A stretch of 64,000 bases of DNA from Clostridium kluyveri (GTDB taxonomy: Bacteria; Bacillota; Clostridia; Clostridiales; Clostridiaceae), in the NCBI RefSeq assembly GCF_001902295.1, contig NZ_CP018335.1, positions 2,294,001 through 2,358,000 of the forward strand, read 5' to 3'. How positions within the stretch are numbered: the stretch's first letter is position 1; every line of letters begins with the position of its first letter. The notes below the pieces were generated by a model that saw nothing but the letters and a program-made list of their open reading frames with translations, did no database searches and had not been told where the DNA came from. The position numbers were made by a program, and so were the translations under genes. Positions 26,385 through 35,199 of this stretch are shown in pieces.

Positions 26385-27409
26385 TCACTTAAAGTATCTG
26401 ACATTTCGGAAACTTGTTGAACACTAGATGTAATCTCCTGTATTGCCGCTGTTTGCTGTTCCGTAGTTTCAAGAGTAGAATTAGAGGTTTCAATAGTGTT
26501 ATCCACTGATTCTTGTATTTTTTTAGTGAGATCTACTATGGTAGAAGCTGTCTGCTTTGAATCTTCGGATAATTTTCTTATTTCACTGGCTACAACTCCA
26601 AATCCTCTCCCTAATTCCCCGGCTCTAGCTGCTTCTATAGCCGCATTTAAACCAAGCATTTTGGTCTGCTCTGCTATATTTTTTATAGCATTTAATACAC
26701 TGTTTATTTCTAAAGAAATACTTTTAACTCTGGTAATTTCCTCATTTAAAACTTTCTGGTTACTACTTACATCTACAGAGGATGCTGCTAATTCTTCCAT
26801 GGTAGCTGAAATTTGTTCAAAGTTTTCAGAAAGATTTGACGCAACCGTTCCCACTAAGATAGATTCATATCCTATTTTACAAAGAGCATTAGCAACTACA
26901 TACAGCACTTCAGATGCTGCCTTTACATTTTTTTCATCTACCTTGTAAACATGATTTGAAGCCTCTACGTACTTATCCGCATTCACCCCTATTTCAGCGG
27001 CAGTATCCCTAAAACGTGATTCTCCTGGATGTGAATACATAACTTGTCCACCTAATATGGTTCCTATGGTTTTGCCTTTTATCATTATAGGTGCAGCAAA
27101 ATCAATCAACCCTGCATGACAGGTATAAACATAAGGCTTTCCAAGTCTTGTAGCCTCTTCTCCTCCTCTTTTATGAGACTCTGCACAGCGTGCCTCTCCT
27201 GCAGAAGTGGACTGGGTAAGATCCAAACAAAAATTAGTGTAGGAACTAGGTTTTGTTACAGGCTTTCCATTCTTATCTACTGTTACACTTGCAATATTCA
27301 TACCATCAGCAAAGTTATCCTGAAACTTTTGCAATATATTTATATCTATAACATCCTCCACTTCTAATAAATCTAAATCTACTTCTCCATTATCCAATAT
27401 TTTTATCAT
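26363..27409 (-). CDS. Soluble chemoreceptor with PocR sensory domain
   Basis: 348 residues. Residues ~20-180 are a PocR domain with its conserved Cys/His pattern (NFCLDL, ARCAESHKRGGEEA, YVYTCHAGLIDFAAPI). The remainder is a methyl-accepting signalling domain with the tip motif IAEQTKMLGLNAAIEAARAGE. There is no membrane segment, so it senses an intracellular signal and passes it to CheA/CheW. PocR domains often sense small hydrocarbon derivatives such as diols. GGAGG precedes the ATG. Confidence 0.9.
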   Translation of the reverse strand: MIKILDNGEVDLDLLEVEDVIDINILQKFQDNFADGMNIASVTVDKNGKPVTKPSSYTNFCLDLTQSTSAGEARCAESHKRGGEEATRLGKPYVYTCHAGLIDFAAPIMIKGKTIGTILGGQVMYSHPGESRFRDTAAEIGVNADKYVEASNHVYKVDEKNVKAASEVLYVVANALCKIGYESILVGTVASNLSENFEQISATMEELAASSVDVSSNQKVLNEEITRVKSISLEINSVLNAIKNIAEQTKMLGLNAAIEAARAGELGRGFGVVASEIRKLSEDSKQTASTIVDLTKKIQESVDNTIETSNSTLETTEQQTAAIQEITSSVQQVSEMSDTLSEMANSKI

Positions 27410-27873
27410 TGTAATGCCTCCCTTTACAAATAAAATTAAAATTTTTATTACAATATATATTATATATTATATACGTGTGAAATTCTTAACTCTATATAAA
27501 GTTTTAATACCCACTTTACACTTGTATTTATAAGAATTTTCAACTATAATGTAAACTATATTATAGTATAATATATGATTTTTATCTATATATTTATATT
27601 CGTATAACTTATAAAAATTATTATATCTATATATTATATAGATAGTAATTTAAAAAGATACAGGATTCCTGAATTTAAACTTAATTTACACACAAATTAA
27701 GTTTAAAAACAGAAATCCTATAAATTGCGGCATTTACTTTAATGCTTTAAAGGGGGGAAGATAAAAATATAACTACAGCCAGGTAAATACTTAAATTTAA
27801 ATATGGATTTTTCTATAAGTAATCTAAAATTATCGGCTCTAAACTGTAAATTAAAATAAACAGGGGGTAAAAA
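27410..27873. other. 464-bp non-coding interval with inverted repeat
   Basis: Very AT-rich. A 13-bp perfect inverted repeat TTAAACTTAATTT / AAATTAAGTTTAA lies at 27675-27706, extended outward by AGGATT...AATCCT. No T-run follows, so it may be an operator or RNA element for the symporter gene. No coding frame seen. Confidence 0.4.
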
Positions 27874-29295
27874 ATGAGTGCATCATTAATAATTATTATA
27901 CTTTATATAGCAATGCTCTTTGTAATAAGTTCCTTTGCCAAACGAAGAGTATCCAAAGAGGGAGAAAGTTATACCCTAGCAGGTAGAGAACTTTCAACTC
28001 CTCTTATAGCCTGCTCACTTATAGGTCTTGCCATTGGGGGTGCTTCCACCATAGGTGTTGCAGAACAGGCCTATGGTATAGGTCTTGCTGCAGGATGGTA
28101 CACTGTGGCCTGGGGATTTGCAGCTATAGTTATGGGACTTGTTACTGCTGAAAAATATAGAAATTTCAATGTATCCACGGTACCGGAGCTTTTTGGAAAG
28201 TTCTATGATGAAAAAGGAAGATTTATCTGCGTTATATGTCAGATGATTATTCTTATAGTAGTTGTGTCACTTCAGTATATTGCCGGCGGTTCCATTTTAT
28301 CTTCACTTTTACCTGGAGTATTTACATTAAAATCTGGTATGGTAGTTAGTGCCTGTGTATTTATAGGTATAACTTTTATGGGCGGAATGTGGTCTGCAGG
28401 ATTATGCAATTTATTTAATGTACCTTTAAAATATGCAGGAGTTATACTCTGTACCATATTAGCTGTAATATCCACCGGCGGATTTGAAAATATAAGATTA
28501 AACCTGCCACAAAATGTACCTTATTTCAGCTTCACCCAGGGTACTGGTATATGGATAATTTTAAGTTGGTTTTTAATTATGCTGACTCAGGTCATGTCCA
28601 TGCAGGGACCTGTACAGATAGCTTTTGCAGCTAAGGACTCTAAAACTGCAAAAAAAGGATTTATAATAGGTGGACTATGTATGATTCCCATAGGATTCTT
28701 ATGTGCCCTTATAGGTATGTCAGCCAAGGTGGCTTTTCCAGATGTAAGTGCAACTTTAGCACTGCCTAAGATGATATTGTCACTAAATCCTGTAGCGGCA
28801 GGCATAACTCTTGCAGCACTTTGGGCTGCAGATGTATCTACTGCTTGTAATTTGTTATTGGGAGCGTCTACACTATTTTCACAGGATATATACAAAAAAT
28901 CCATAAATCCAAAAGTAGATGACAAAAAATATCTTATAATAAATAAGGTATCAGTTATTGTGCTTGGAGTATTTACTTTTGTATTGGCTTCGTCCATGTC
29001 GGGTATATTAAAAACTATTTCTATAGGTTTGAGTCTCTGCACTGCCTTTACAATAGTATTCTTATTTACCATATTCTGTCCTAAACTATGCAGAAAAAGC
29101 TCTGCTTTTTACACTACTTTAGTAAGCATAATAGTTTTATTTGTATGGCAAATAGTGCCTTCATTTAGGATATTCCCTCATGTAATATTTATGGAATGGC
29201 TGGTATGTCTTTGCACCTTCCTATTGATAGCAGTACTAGACAGACACAATATATTTACATCTGAACAGTTAAAATCCATTGAAGATGTGGTATAA
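27874..29295 (+). CDS. Sodium:solute symporter (SSS family)
   Basis: 473 residues, about 13 membrane spans. The SSS pattern is visible: ESYTLAGRELSTPLIACSLIGLAIGGAST early on and ALWAADVSTACNLLLGASTLFSQDIY later. It would take up an organic solute with Na+; the substrate is unknown. AGGGGG precedes the ATG; a terminator follows. Confidence 0.9.
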   Translation: MSASLIIIILYIAMLFVISSFAKRRVSKEGESYTLAGRELSTPLIACSLIGLAIGGASTIGVAEQAYGIGLAAGWYTVAWGFAAIVMGLVTAEKYRNFNVSTVPELFGKFYDEKGRFICVICQMIILIVVVSLQYIAGGSILSSLLPGVFTLKSGMVVSACVFIGITFMGGMWSAGLCNLFNVPLKYAGVILCTILAVISTGGFENIRLNLPQNVPYFSFTQGTGIWIILSWFLIMLTQVMSMQGPVQIAFAAKDSKTAKKGFIIGGLCMIPIGFLCALIGMSAKVAFPDVSATLALPKMILSLNPVAAGITLAALWAADVSTACNLLLGASTLFSQDIYKKSINPKVDDKKYLIINKVSVIVLGVFTFVLASSMSGILKTISIGLSLCTAFTIVFLFTIFCPKLCRKSSAFYTTLVSIIVLFVWQIVPSFRIFPHVIFMEWLVCLCTFLLIAVLDRHNIFTSEQLKSIEDVV

Positions 29296-29340
29296 ATTTA
29301 GAATGTTCTAAAAATCATACATATACATTGTTAAAACACA

Positions 29341-29388
29341 TTGGACAGAAAATATATTTTTTAATACATTTCTGTCCAATTTTTATTC
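29341..29388 (+). terminator. Terminator behind the symporter
   Basis: TTGGACAGAAA pairs with TTTCTGTCCAA, followed by TTTTTATT. It also lies at the end of the convergent chemoreceptor gene. Confidence 0.85.
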
Positions 29389-29390
29389 TA

Positions 29391-30353
29391 TTAATTTTTT
29401 GAAACATATTTTCCCCACAAAATTCTAATCTGGTTAAGGTGATGTAAAATATTTAAAATGTAATCCGCCTTCTTTTGAGAACCAATAATTAACCCTTCAA
29501 ATTGACCTTTATCATTATTAGATTTTTTAATGATATTGGTAAGTTCATGGTTTATCTTTTCTACATCACTTAAATTATTCTTCTGAGAGCTTTTTACATC
29601 ATTAAAATGTTTTAAAAATTCCCCCTGTGACAATACAATACCATCCATCAATACATCTGATTTTTTAATACCCTGAACTGCGCTGGAGACTTTGTCCATT
29701 CCTTCCTTTGACTTTATGCTGAGCTGTTCTATAATTTCTGTCATACCTTTTAAAGAGTTTATTATATCTTTTACATTTTCCTGAGAATTAACAGATAGTT
29801 TTTTTATTTCATCTGCGACAATAGAAAAACCTCTTCCATATTCTCCTGCCCTTGAAGCTTCTATAGATGCATTCAATGAAAGTAATTTTGTTTGTTTTGC
29901 TACACTTGAAATAACATTTGTAAATTGTTCAATACTTTCATACTGTGTCTTTAATTTATCACACAAAATTATAAACTCATTAAACATTTTCTCTATAATA
30001 TTCATTTCTCCATCCATAAGGGCATTTTGCTCTTTTACATTGCTGACCTTTTCCGATTCTTTAATGGAACTTTTAAAAAGTTTTTCTATCAAATCATTAG
30101 TATTTTTACTGCTTTGGGCTAAATCCTGAAGATGTTCCTCAACTTTTTTTATCTGACGTTCCGTATATCCCGATTCATTTAAAAGCATGTCTATGTTAGA
30201 TGTAGATATTTCCTCTTCTTTTATTATACTATTAGTTTCTTTTTCTATTTCTTTATTTAATTCAAATACCTGAGTTATATATGGGAATATGTACTTTGTA
30301 TTATCTTCATCAATATTTTTGGGATGTATCTTCCTATTAAAACTTCCTGTCAT
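29391..30353 (-). CDS. Soluble methyl-accepting chemotaxis-type signalling protein
   Basis: About 320 residues from ATG 30353 (GGGGTG 8 nt upstream). No membrane span. The body is a long coiled coil with the receptor tip VAKQTKLLSLNASIEASRAGEYGRGFSIVADEIKKL. It follows the FIST sensor gene by about 15 nt, so the FIST protein probably supplies the input and this protein the CheA-coupling output. Confidence 0.88.
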   Translation of the reverse strand: MTGSFNRKIHPKNIDEDNTKYIFPYITQVFELNKEIEKETNSIIKEEEISTSNIDMLLNESGYTERQIKKVEEHLQDLAQSSKNTNDLIEKLFKSSIKESEKVSNVKEQNALMDGEMNIIEKMFNEFIILCDKLKTQYESIEQFTNVISSVAKQTKLLSLNASIEASRAGEYGRGFSIVADEIKKLSVNSQENVKDIINSLKGMTEIIEQLSIKSKEGMDKVSSAVQGIKKSDVLMDGIVLSQGEFLKHFNDVKSSQKNNLSDVEKINHELTNIIKKSNNDKGQFEGLIIGSQKKADYILNILHHLNQIRILWGKYVSKN

Positions 30354-30367
30354 ATGCTTAATCACCC

Positions 30368-31402
30368 CTATTCCACCAACAGCATTACCATAGTTTGGTT
30401 TAAATGTTTCTTATAATATTGTTCCCCATAACTTATAAATCCGGCAGTATTTCTACAAAATGAAGTCATTTCCCTATCGAAATCTTTCCATATGCTGTCT
30501 TTAATAAATAACAATTTTCTAAATATACAATTTATAGAAAATACAAAAGAAGGTTTAAAAGATACATTTTTTAATGTTTCTCTCAATACACCCATAGGCT
30601 CCACAGGTTTTAAAAGATATACAAATGTATTTATCATAAGTTCACTATAAAATGTAATAGACTTATCTTCATTTACTTTCATGGGAGAAGCAATAAGTAT
30701 ATCATCTTCATATAATTTTCCAAGAGGGTTGCTCATAAAATATTCTGGAAGTCTATTTTCACTTACTCCCACTGCACGAGCATATTCCGTACTTGCAGGA
30801 TTATTATTAAAAGTCACTACCCTTCTTTTTACCACATCGGCTTCAGTAACTCTCAATATTTTATCCGTTTTTACATATATATTTTCCTTGATAATATCCG
30901 TCCTTCTCTTCAGGTTAAAAAACAAGGCAATATTCATAACCCTTTTATTTCCCATATAAATATAAGTCTCTTTGAATTTCTCATTATCTCCTGCACTACC
31001 GCCTATAATTTTAAAATTAGATTCTATAAAATAAAAAGTACTTAAAATACTTTCTTCAATTCCCTTCAGTCCATCACACAACAGCAGCATAAATGCATTT
31101 TTATTACCCCTTACATTTTCATAGGCCTTTTTAAGCTCATTTATACTTAATATGGGTGGGTATGAGATCTCTACCATCTCTACCTCTTTTTTATTATATT
31201 GAAAACCGATAATCACCCCATCTGTATATCCTCTATATGTATATTCTCCTGCAGTTGAACAGAGTATGATATCTTTATAAACATTTTTAGATAATTCTTT
31301 TATATTATCCACAGAGGAAAATAAGACAATTCCCTTATCTTCATCAGCCTCTCCCATGAATTTAACAGCTTCCTGCACTTTCGAAAAACATAAAGCTTTC
31401 AT
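30368..31402 (-). CDS. FIST-domain sensory protein
   Basis: 344 residues from ATG 31402 (AGGAG 7 nt upstream). N-terminal FIST_N features (LCSTAGEYTYRGYTDGVIIGF, then FKIIGGSAGD) are followed by a FIST_C region with ARAVGVSENRLPEYFMSNPLG and FCRNTAGFISYGEQ. FIST domains are thought to bind small ligands, possibly amino acids. It is encoded just upstream of a soluble receptor output protein. Confidence 0.9.
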   Translation of the reverse strand: MKALCFSKVQEAVKFMGEADEDKGIVLFSSVDNIKELSKNVYKDIILCSTAGEYTYRGYTDGVIIGFQYNKKEVEMVEISYPPILSINELKKAYENVRGNKNAFMLLLCDGLKGIEESILSTFYFIESNFKIIGGSAGDNEKFKETYIYMGNKRVMNIALFFNLKRRTDIIKENIYVKTDKILRVTEADVVKRRVVTFNNNPASTEYARAVGVSENRLPEYFMSNPLGKLYEDDILIASPMKVNEDKSITFYSELMINTFVYLLKPVEPMGVLRETLKNVSFKPSFVFSINCIFRKLLFIKDSIWKDFDREMTSFCRNTAGFISYGEQYYKKHLNQTMVMLLVE

Positions 31403-31674
31403 ATCCAATCTCCTTATTTCAACAATTTATGCTAATTTAAATCATACTAAATATTATATCATAATTAATAAGGATTTTCCGTACATAACATGAATTATTT
31501 ATAATAGATACCTAATTTTTATACATTTTGCCATTTAAATTAATTAAATATATAAATTAAGAAGATATTCCCACAAGATAGCAGAAGCATGTGATTCCCA
31601 GTTACCACAGTGTTAAAGTTATCTTCCATAATGACGATATTACTAATAATTACTTTATAAGGGGGATTATAACT

Positions 31675-32928
31675 TTGATTACGTTTAAAAATGGAGTTAT
31701 CAACTTTTCTAACATAATTAGCAATAATCACGTTAGAAATAAAACATCATCATTAAAACCAATTGAAGATTTATCTGCAAAATTAAATAATAATTTACTA
31801 CATGATATAGGCTACATATCCGACGATGCAAAATTACAATATGAATACATGCAAAAATTAACAGGAGCAGAAAATAATACGGAAAATAAGTCTACTGCAC
31901 AAGCCACGGAAAATATACACAACAGTGGAAATACATTTATATCTGAAAACTCTGTAGATGCCGACTTTATAGAAAAATATGCTTTAAATTATTCAACAAT
32001 AAGAAAAGAAATTATGGAACAATTTTCTCCAGAAGAATCAGATGAAAAAATAGCTATTTTAGATAAAGCCTATAATGATGCCATTAACACTGCGGCTCAA
32101 AGTGTAACTAATGACTTTCAATATTTTTTTGACTATGCTTCTACAAAATGGAGCTATGGAAATACTTCAAATGATAATAAATTTGATGCAGAAGCCTTTA
32201 AAGACAACCTACTTTCCCTGGCTGACAAAGCCATTTCTATAGTAAGACAAGCCTTTCAAAATAAGGATTCAGACATCTTAAATAATCTGGAATATAATAT
32301 TAAAATAAAACTTTCCGGTAATGAATCAGTTACAAATATTGAAAATATCAACTACAATGACATAAAAGAAATCCATAATTTTTTAAAGGAATTACCTAAA
32401 TTCAAAGATCATGTTAGAGAATACTCCTCAGATGGCACATACAATCCAGTTCCCGGCAATTGGTCCACAGAAGACACAGCAAATGCCATAAACAAAGCCT
32501 ATACTATGACGGAGAACTTACTAAAATCAGGTAAAATTTCTGATTTTGCAGGAAAAAAAGTTTTTAATACCCTGTTAAAAAACATATCAGCCTATCATAA
32601 AAGTTTTGCATTTAGTTCTCAATCAGATGAATATCAAAATCAAATCAATAAAGATAAAGCTTACTATGAGTTGTTAAAAAAACAATATGAGAAATATGAA
32701 AAAAAACTGGAAGAAGTTCAAAAACAGAAAAAAATGAAATTAATGCTGATTTATCTCGAAATAATGTCCCCTATTAAAGATCAGCTAACAGAGGCAAAAA
32801 ATAGATTGGATGAATCTATGGCTAAAAAAGAAGCCCTAGAACAAAATCCTGAAAGTGTAGTAAATACGGGAGCTTACAAGGACATAAGCAGCCGTGAAAT
32901 ATTCAATGAAGAGGCTAATATAACTTAA
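31675..32928 (+). CDS. Hypothetical protein with C-terminal coiled coil, 417 residues
   Basis: Not recognised. The start is taken as TTG 31675 because GGGGG lies 9 nt upstream; 28 further in-frame codons lack a signal. The N-terminus ITFKNGVINFSN is followed by a low-complexity Asn/Ser/Thr-rich stretch, then a helical body. Residues ~320-400 form a strongly charged coiled coil (KKQYEKYEKKLEEVQKQKKM). No signal peptide. It converges with two small genes that include a YjfB-like motility protein, so a motility or surface link is possible but unproven. Confidence 0.6.
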   Translation: MITFKNGVINFSNIISNNHVRNKTSSLKPIEDLSAKLNNNLLHDIGYISDDAKLQYEYMQKLTGAENNTENKSTAQATENIHNSGNTFISENSVDADFIEKYALNYSTIRKEIMEQFSPEESDEKIAILDKAYNDAINTAAQSVTNDFQYFFDYASTKWSYGNTSNDNKFDAEAFKDNLLSLADKAISIVRQAFQNKDSDILNNLEYNIKIKLSGNESVTNIENINYNDIKEIHNFLKELPKFKDHVREYSSDGTYNPVPGNWSTEDTANAINKAYTMTENLLKSGKISDFAGKKVFNTLLKNISAYHKSFAFSSQSDEYQNQINKDKAYYELLKKQYEKYEKKLEEVQKQKKMKLMLIYLEIMSPIKDQLTEAKNRLDESMAKKEALEQNPESVVNTGAYKDISSREIFNEEANIT

Positions 32929-32931
32929 AGC

Positions 32932-32974
32932 ACATCCCCTATTAAGCATTAGACTATACCTTAATAGGGGATGT
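32932..32974. terminator. Bidirectional terminator
   Basis: ACATCCCCTATTAAG and CTTAATAGGGGATGT are exact complements around a 13-nt loop, between two convergent genes. Confidence 0.8.
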
Positions 32975-32981
32975 ACTTAAG

Positions 32982-33230
32982 TTAAAGTATTTTTCCATGT
33001 TTTGTTATTCTGCTTTCTTCATCCAGTGCTCTTACCTGCTGAGCCAAGTTATTTATGCTGTGGTTTAACTCTTCAATTTTTTCCATGGAAACATCATTAT
33101 ACTGTGCTTGTACTACAATTTCCTTCATCTTTATAAGCTTTTCTTCTATAATATTCAGCATTTTTTGCCTATATTGAATCCACTGCAGTTCCTGATCTAA
33201 TATTTCCTTCAATTTTTCATTCTCATCCAT
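32982..33230 (-). CDS. Small coiled-coil protein, 82 residues
   Basis: Not recognised. Almost entirely helical and charged (KLKEILDQELQWIQYRQKML, then LNHSINNLAQQVRALDEE), like a small chaperone or adaptor. It lies 5 nt after the YjfB-like gene and shares its operon and terminator. A flagellar-chaperone type role would fit the neighbour but is only a guess. Confidence 0.6.
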   Translation of the reverse strand: MDENEKLKEILDQELQWIQYRQKMLNIIEEKLIKMKEIVVQAQYNDVSMEKIEELNHSINNLAQQVRALDEESRITKHGKIL

Positions 33231-33235
33231 AAATA

Positions 33236-33415
33236 TTATGCCTTTACATCCAATTTGCTTCCTAAATTAGGATCAACTGCCATGCTATTTATCATATCTG
33301 TCATATTTACAGCATTCTGCTCTGATGCATTCATAGCCATTTTAGTAATGGCTATACCTGCTGATTGTTTAACACTATACTCACTCATTGCTGCAGAAAG
33401 TGCCGCTATATCCAT
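33236..33415 (-). CDS. YjfB-like putative motility protein, 59 residues
   Basis: The frame from ATG 33415 (GGAGG 7 nt upstream) reads MDIAALSAAMSEYSVKQSAG at the start and ends LGSKLDVKA. The start DIAALS, the central MAMNASEQNA and the length match the short YjfB family, often annotated as putative motility proteins. It is the first gene of a two-gene operon. Confidence 0.75.
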   Translation of the reverse strand: MDIAALSAAMSEYSVKQSAGIAITKMAMNASEQNAVNMTDMINSMAVDPNLGSKLDVKA

Positions 33416-33517
33416 AATATCCCTCCTTTAATATTTACAATCTATATTAGTTTTCGTATATTTTAATATTTACTTTAAATTACCAAATATTTCTTACAAC
33501 CATCTATATAACCATAA

Positions 33518-33736
33518 TTAGTTAACGTGAATCATTTGATTTGCAAATCTTTTCAAATCATATATATGGTGTTCAATTATCTCTTTCACTATATTTAAAT
33601 TTACTGTTTGATAATCATGAACAGCTATATTTCTAAATCCAACCATAGATTTTAAATTACCGGCAAGTTCTTCATCTATAATATTGTTATGAAATAAAAA
33701 TTCAAATGCATCCCTGCTATTTTGAGGATTACACAT
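33518..33736 (-). pseudogene. N-terminally truncated second HEPN (HepT-like) gene
   Basis: 72 residues that align with the second half of the HepT gene just upstream: NSRDAFEFLFHNNIIDEEL and GFRNIAVHDY correspond to NNRDIFLVLYENNILDEKI and SFRNILVHDY. The RNase motif R-x4-H-x-Y is kept. Its ATG overlaps the end of hepT by 8 nt, so it could still be translated by coupling. It is a tandem copy missing roughly its first 65 residues; whether it is functional is open. Confidence 0.7.
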
Positions 33737-34142
33737 ATTCTATTATTATTTTTACGAACTCTTCTATATCTTTTAAATCATTGTTTATTATTCCATACAC
33801 CAATTCCCTATCTAACTTTATATAATCATGCACTAAGATATTTCTAAAGCTAGCCATATTACACAGATTTATTTTTATTTTTTCATCAAGTATATTATTT
33901 TCATATAAAACTAAAAATATATCTCTGTTATTCTCTGGTTTTCTATATCCCATATCTGATATAACATGATTTCCTATATCAAGAATACATTCAATACTCA
34001 AATGAAGGAACCTTTCAGCAGCTCCATATATAAGAGGATCTTTAATATATGTTTCTTTATCATATTTTTTTATAGTTTTAAGTATGTTTACATATTCATT
34101 TAATTGATTTATCCTTGAGATTACTATTTCTCGTTTAACCAT
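33729..34142 (-). CDS. hepT: HEPN-domain toxin (HepT/DUF86 family)
   Basis: 137 residues, all-helical. The R-x4-H-x-Y active motif is in SFRNILVHDY. HepT is an RNase toxin silenced by its MntA partner, which adenylylates the motif Tyr. The antitoxin-type nucleotidyltransferase gene lies 5 nt upstream. A truncated second HEPN copy follows with an overlap. Confidence 0.88.
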   Translation of the reverse strand: MVKREIVISRINQLNEYVNILKTIKKYDKETYIKDPLIYGAAERFLHLSIECILDIGNHVISDMGYRKPENNRDIFLVLYENNILDEKIKINLCNMASFRNILVHDYIKLDRELVYGIINNDLKDIEEFVKIIIEYV

Positions 34143-34147
34143 AAATT

Positions 34148-34576
34148 TTATCCTCCAAAAAATTCTCCCTTTCTTATTTTTTCAATCATAGCATTATCAT
34201 ATATATCAGAATAATATTTAAAATCAAAATACTCTCTTAAGGCCAAAGATTCAAAATCACCTATTTCATCATGATCTTTAATAACTATTCCATTGTAGAT
34301 TATTTCATATTTTAATAATAAAGGTGCATTGTCTAGAGAAACTATATCTACATCTTTTTTAAAAAAGGCTTTTCCCTCTTCTATGATATCTCCCCTTATA
34401 TAGGCCTCTTCTATAAGAGAACTTTTTTCCTCAAAATATATCGCTATATCTATATCACTATTTTTCAAAGCTCTGCCATTTGCTTGTGAGCCAAAAATAT
34501 AGGCAAATTTTATCTTGTATTTTTTATTTATCCTTTCGATAAAATATTTAGCTTTATCTATAATATAATTCACCAT
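34148..34576 (-). CDS. mntA: Minimal nucleotidyltransferase antitoxin (MntA type)
   Basis: 142 residues. The polymerase-beta motif GSQANGRALKNSDIDIAIYF supplies the GS and D-x-D residues near 30-47. MntA-type proteins AMPylate the HEPN toxin. The operon order antitoxin-toxin is usual. A 47-nt leader repeat shared with the 57-kb region lies about 90 bp upstream. Confidence 0.88.
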   Translation of the reverse strand: MVNYIIDKAKYFIERINKKYKIKFAYIFGSQANGRALKNSDIDIAIYFEEKSSLIEEAYIRGDIIEEGKAFFKKDVDIVSLDNAPLLLKYEIIYNGIVIKDHDEIGDFESLALREYFDFKYYSDIYDNAMIEKIRKGEFFGG

Positions 34577-34661
34577 ATACCCTACCTCTCTTTTTATATT
34601 ACTTCTTTATTTAATCTGCAAATCACAAATCCACTTCTTTTCTATTGTTATATTCCTTTCA

Positions 34662-34708
34662 TTTCTTACATTTTATCACATTATCCATGATTTAAACACT
34701 TAAAAAAT
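34662..34708. repeat. 47-bp leader repeat, copy 1
   Basis: Identical over 47 nt to 57527-57573 and closely similar to 56430-56478. It begins TTTCTTACATTTTATCACAT and ends AAACACTTAAAAAAT. It lies upstream of the mntA-hepT locus on the minus strand, as the other copies lie upstream of Rpn/MNT/HEPN sequences, so it is probably a shared promoter-leader of these modules. Confidence 0.75.
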
Positions 34709-34808
34709 GCGAGGGCTATCATTCCTAACACCCCAAACTTCTTCAAGGTGGGGGATAAGCACTGCTGCGCACCTGAATAAGTTCTTCTATGTATTTAAAA
34801 GTGAAAGT
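34709..34808. other. GC-richer stretch of unknown origin
   Basis: About 90 bp around CTAACACCCCAAACTTC and GGTGGGGGATAAGC stand out from the AT-rich flanks. The paired CCCC/GGGG blocks resemble the structured ends of IS200/IS605 elements, but no transposase gene is present, so this stays a guess. Confidence 0.25.
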
Positions 34809-34809
34809 A

Positions 34810-34846
34810 ATAAAAAAAGATGGCAGCTGCAATATACTACCATCTT
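34810..34846 (-). terminator. Terminator of the OPT-PqqD operon
   Basis: On the minus strand AAGATGG pairs with CCATCTT, followed by TTTTTTATT. Confidence 0.75.
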
Positions 34847-34851
34847 CTTTA

Positions 34852-35199
34852 TTACAAATTTATTTTTTCTATATAGTGACAATTAACATCAATATGATTT
34901 AAAAATAATAACAACCTTTCATAGATTGGATAAATTTTATCACCATACTTTACTTCTAGATTTTTTCCAATATCTTTTACAGTTTTATTGCCATCTATTT
35001 GTAGAAACACATAACTTCCATACTCATCCATAGTAATCTTTTTATATCCCGGAATTCTGAATTTAAACTTTCTAAAAAACTTTTGGATCTTGTGATCTTG
35101 TTTTTCAAGTATAGTCACAATATGGTCTTTATCAACTTCATATTCCAAATTATCCGAGATTTTAAATATTATATTTAAAACTTCTTCATTGTTATTCAT
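34852..35199 (-). CDS. PqqD-family protein
   Basis: 115 residues. The C-terminal two thirds fit the PqqD fold (GSYVFLQIDGNKTVKDIGKNLEVKYGD). PqqD-type domains bind peptides in many maturation systems. Here it follows an OPT peptide transporter with an 8-nt overlap, so it may bind a transported peptide or regulate the carrier. No radical-SAM partner is near. Confidence 0.75.
   Translation of the reverse strand: MNNNEEVLNIIFKISDNLEYEVDKDHIVTILEKQDHKIQKFFRKFKFRIPGYKKITMDEYGSYVFLQIDGNKTVKDIGKNLEVKYGDKIYPIYERLLLFLNHIDVNCHYIEKINL

Noticed and set aside
34709..34808. Possible end of an IS200/IS605 element
   Set aside because: Only the GC-rich block and CCCC/GGGG pairing suggest this; there is no tnpA or tnpB sequence and no second end.
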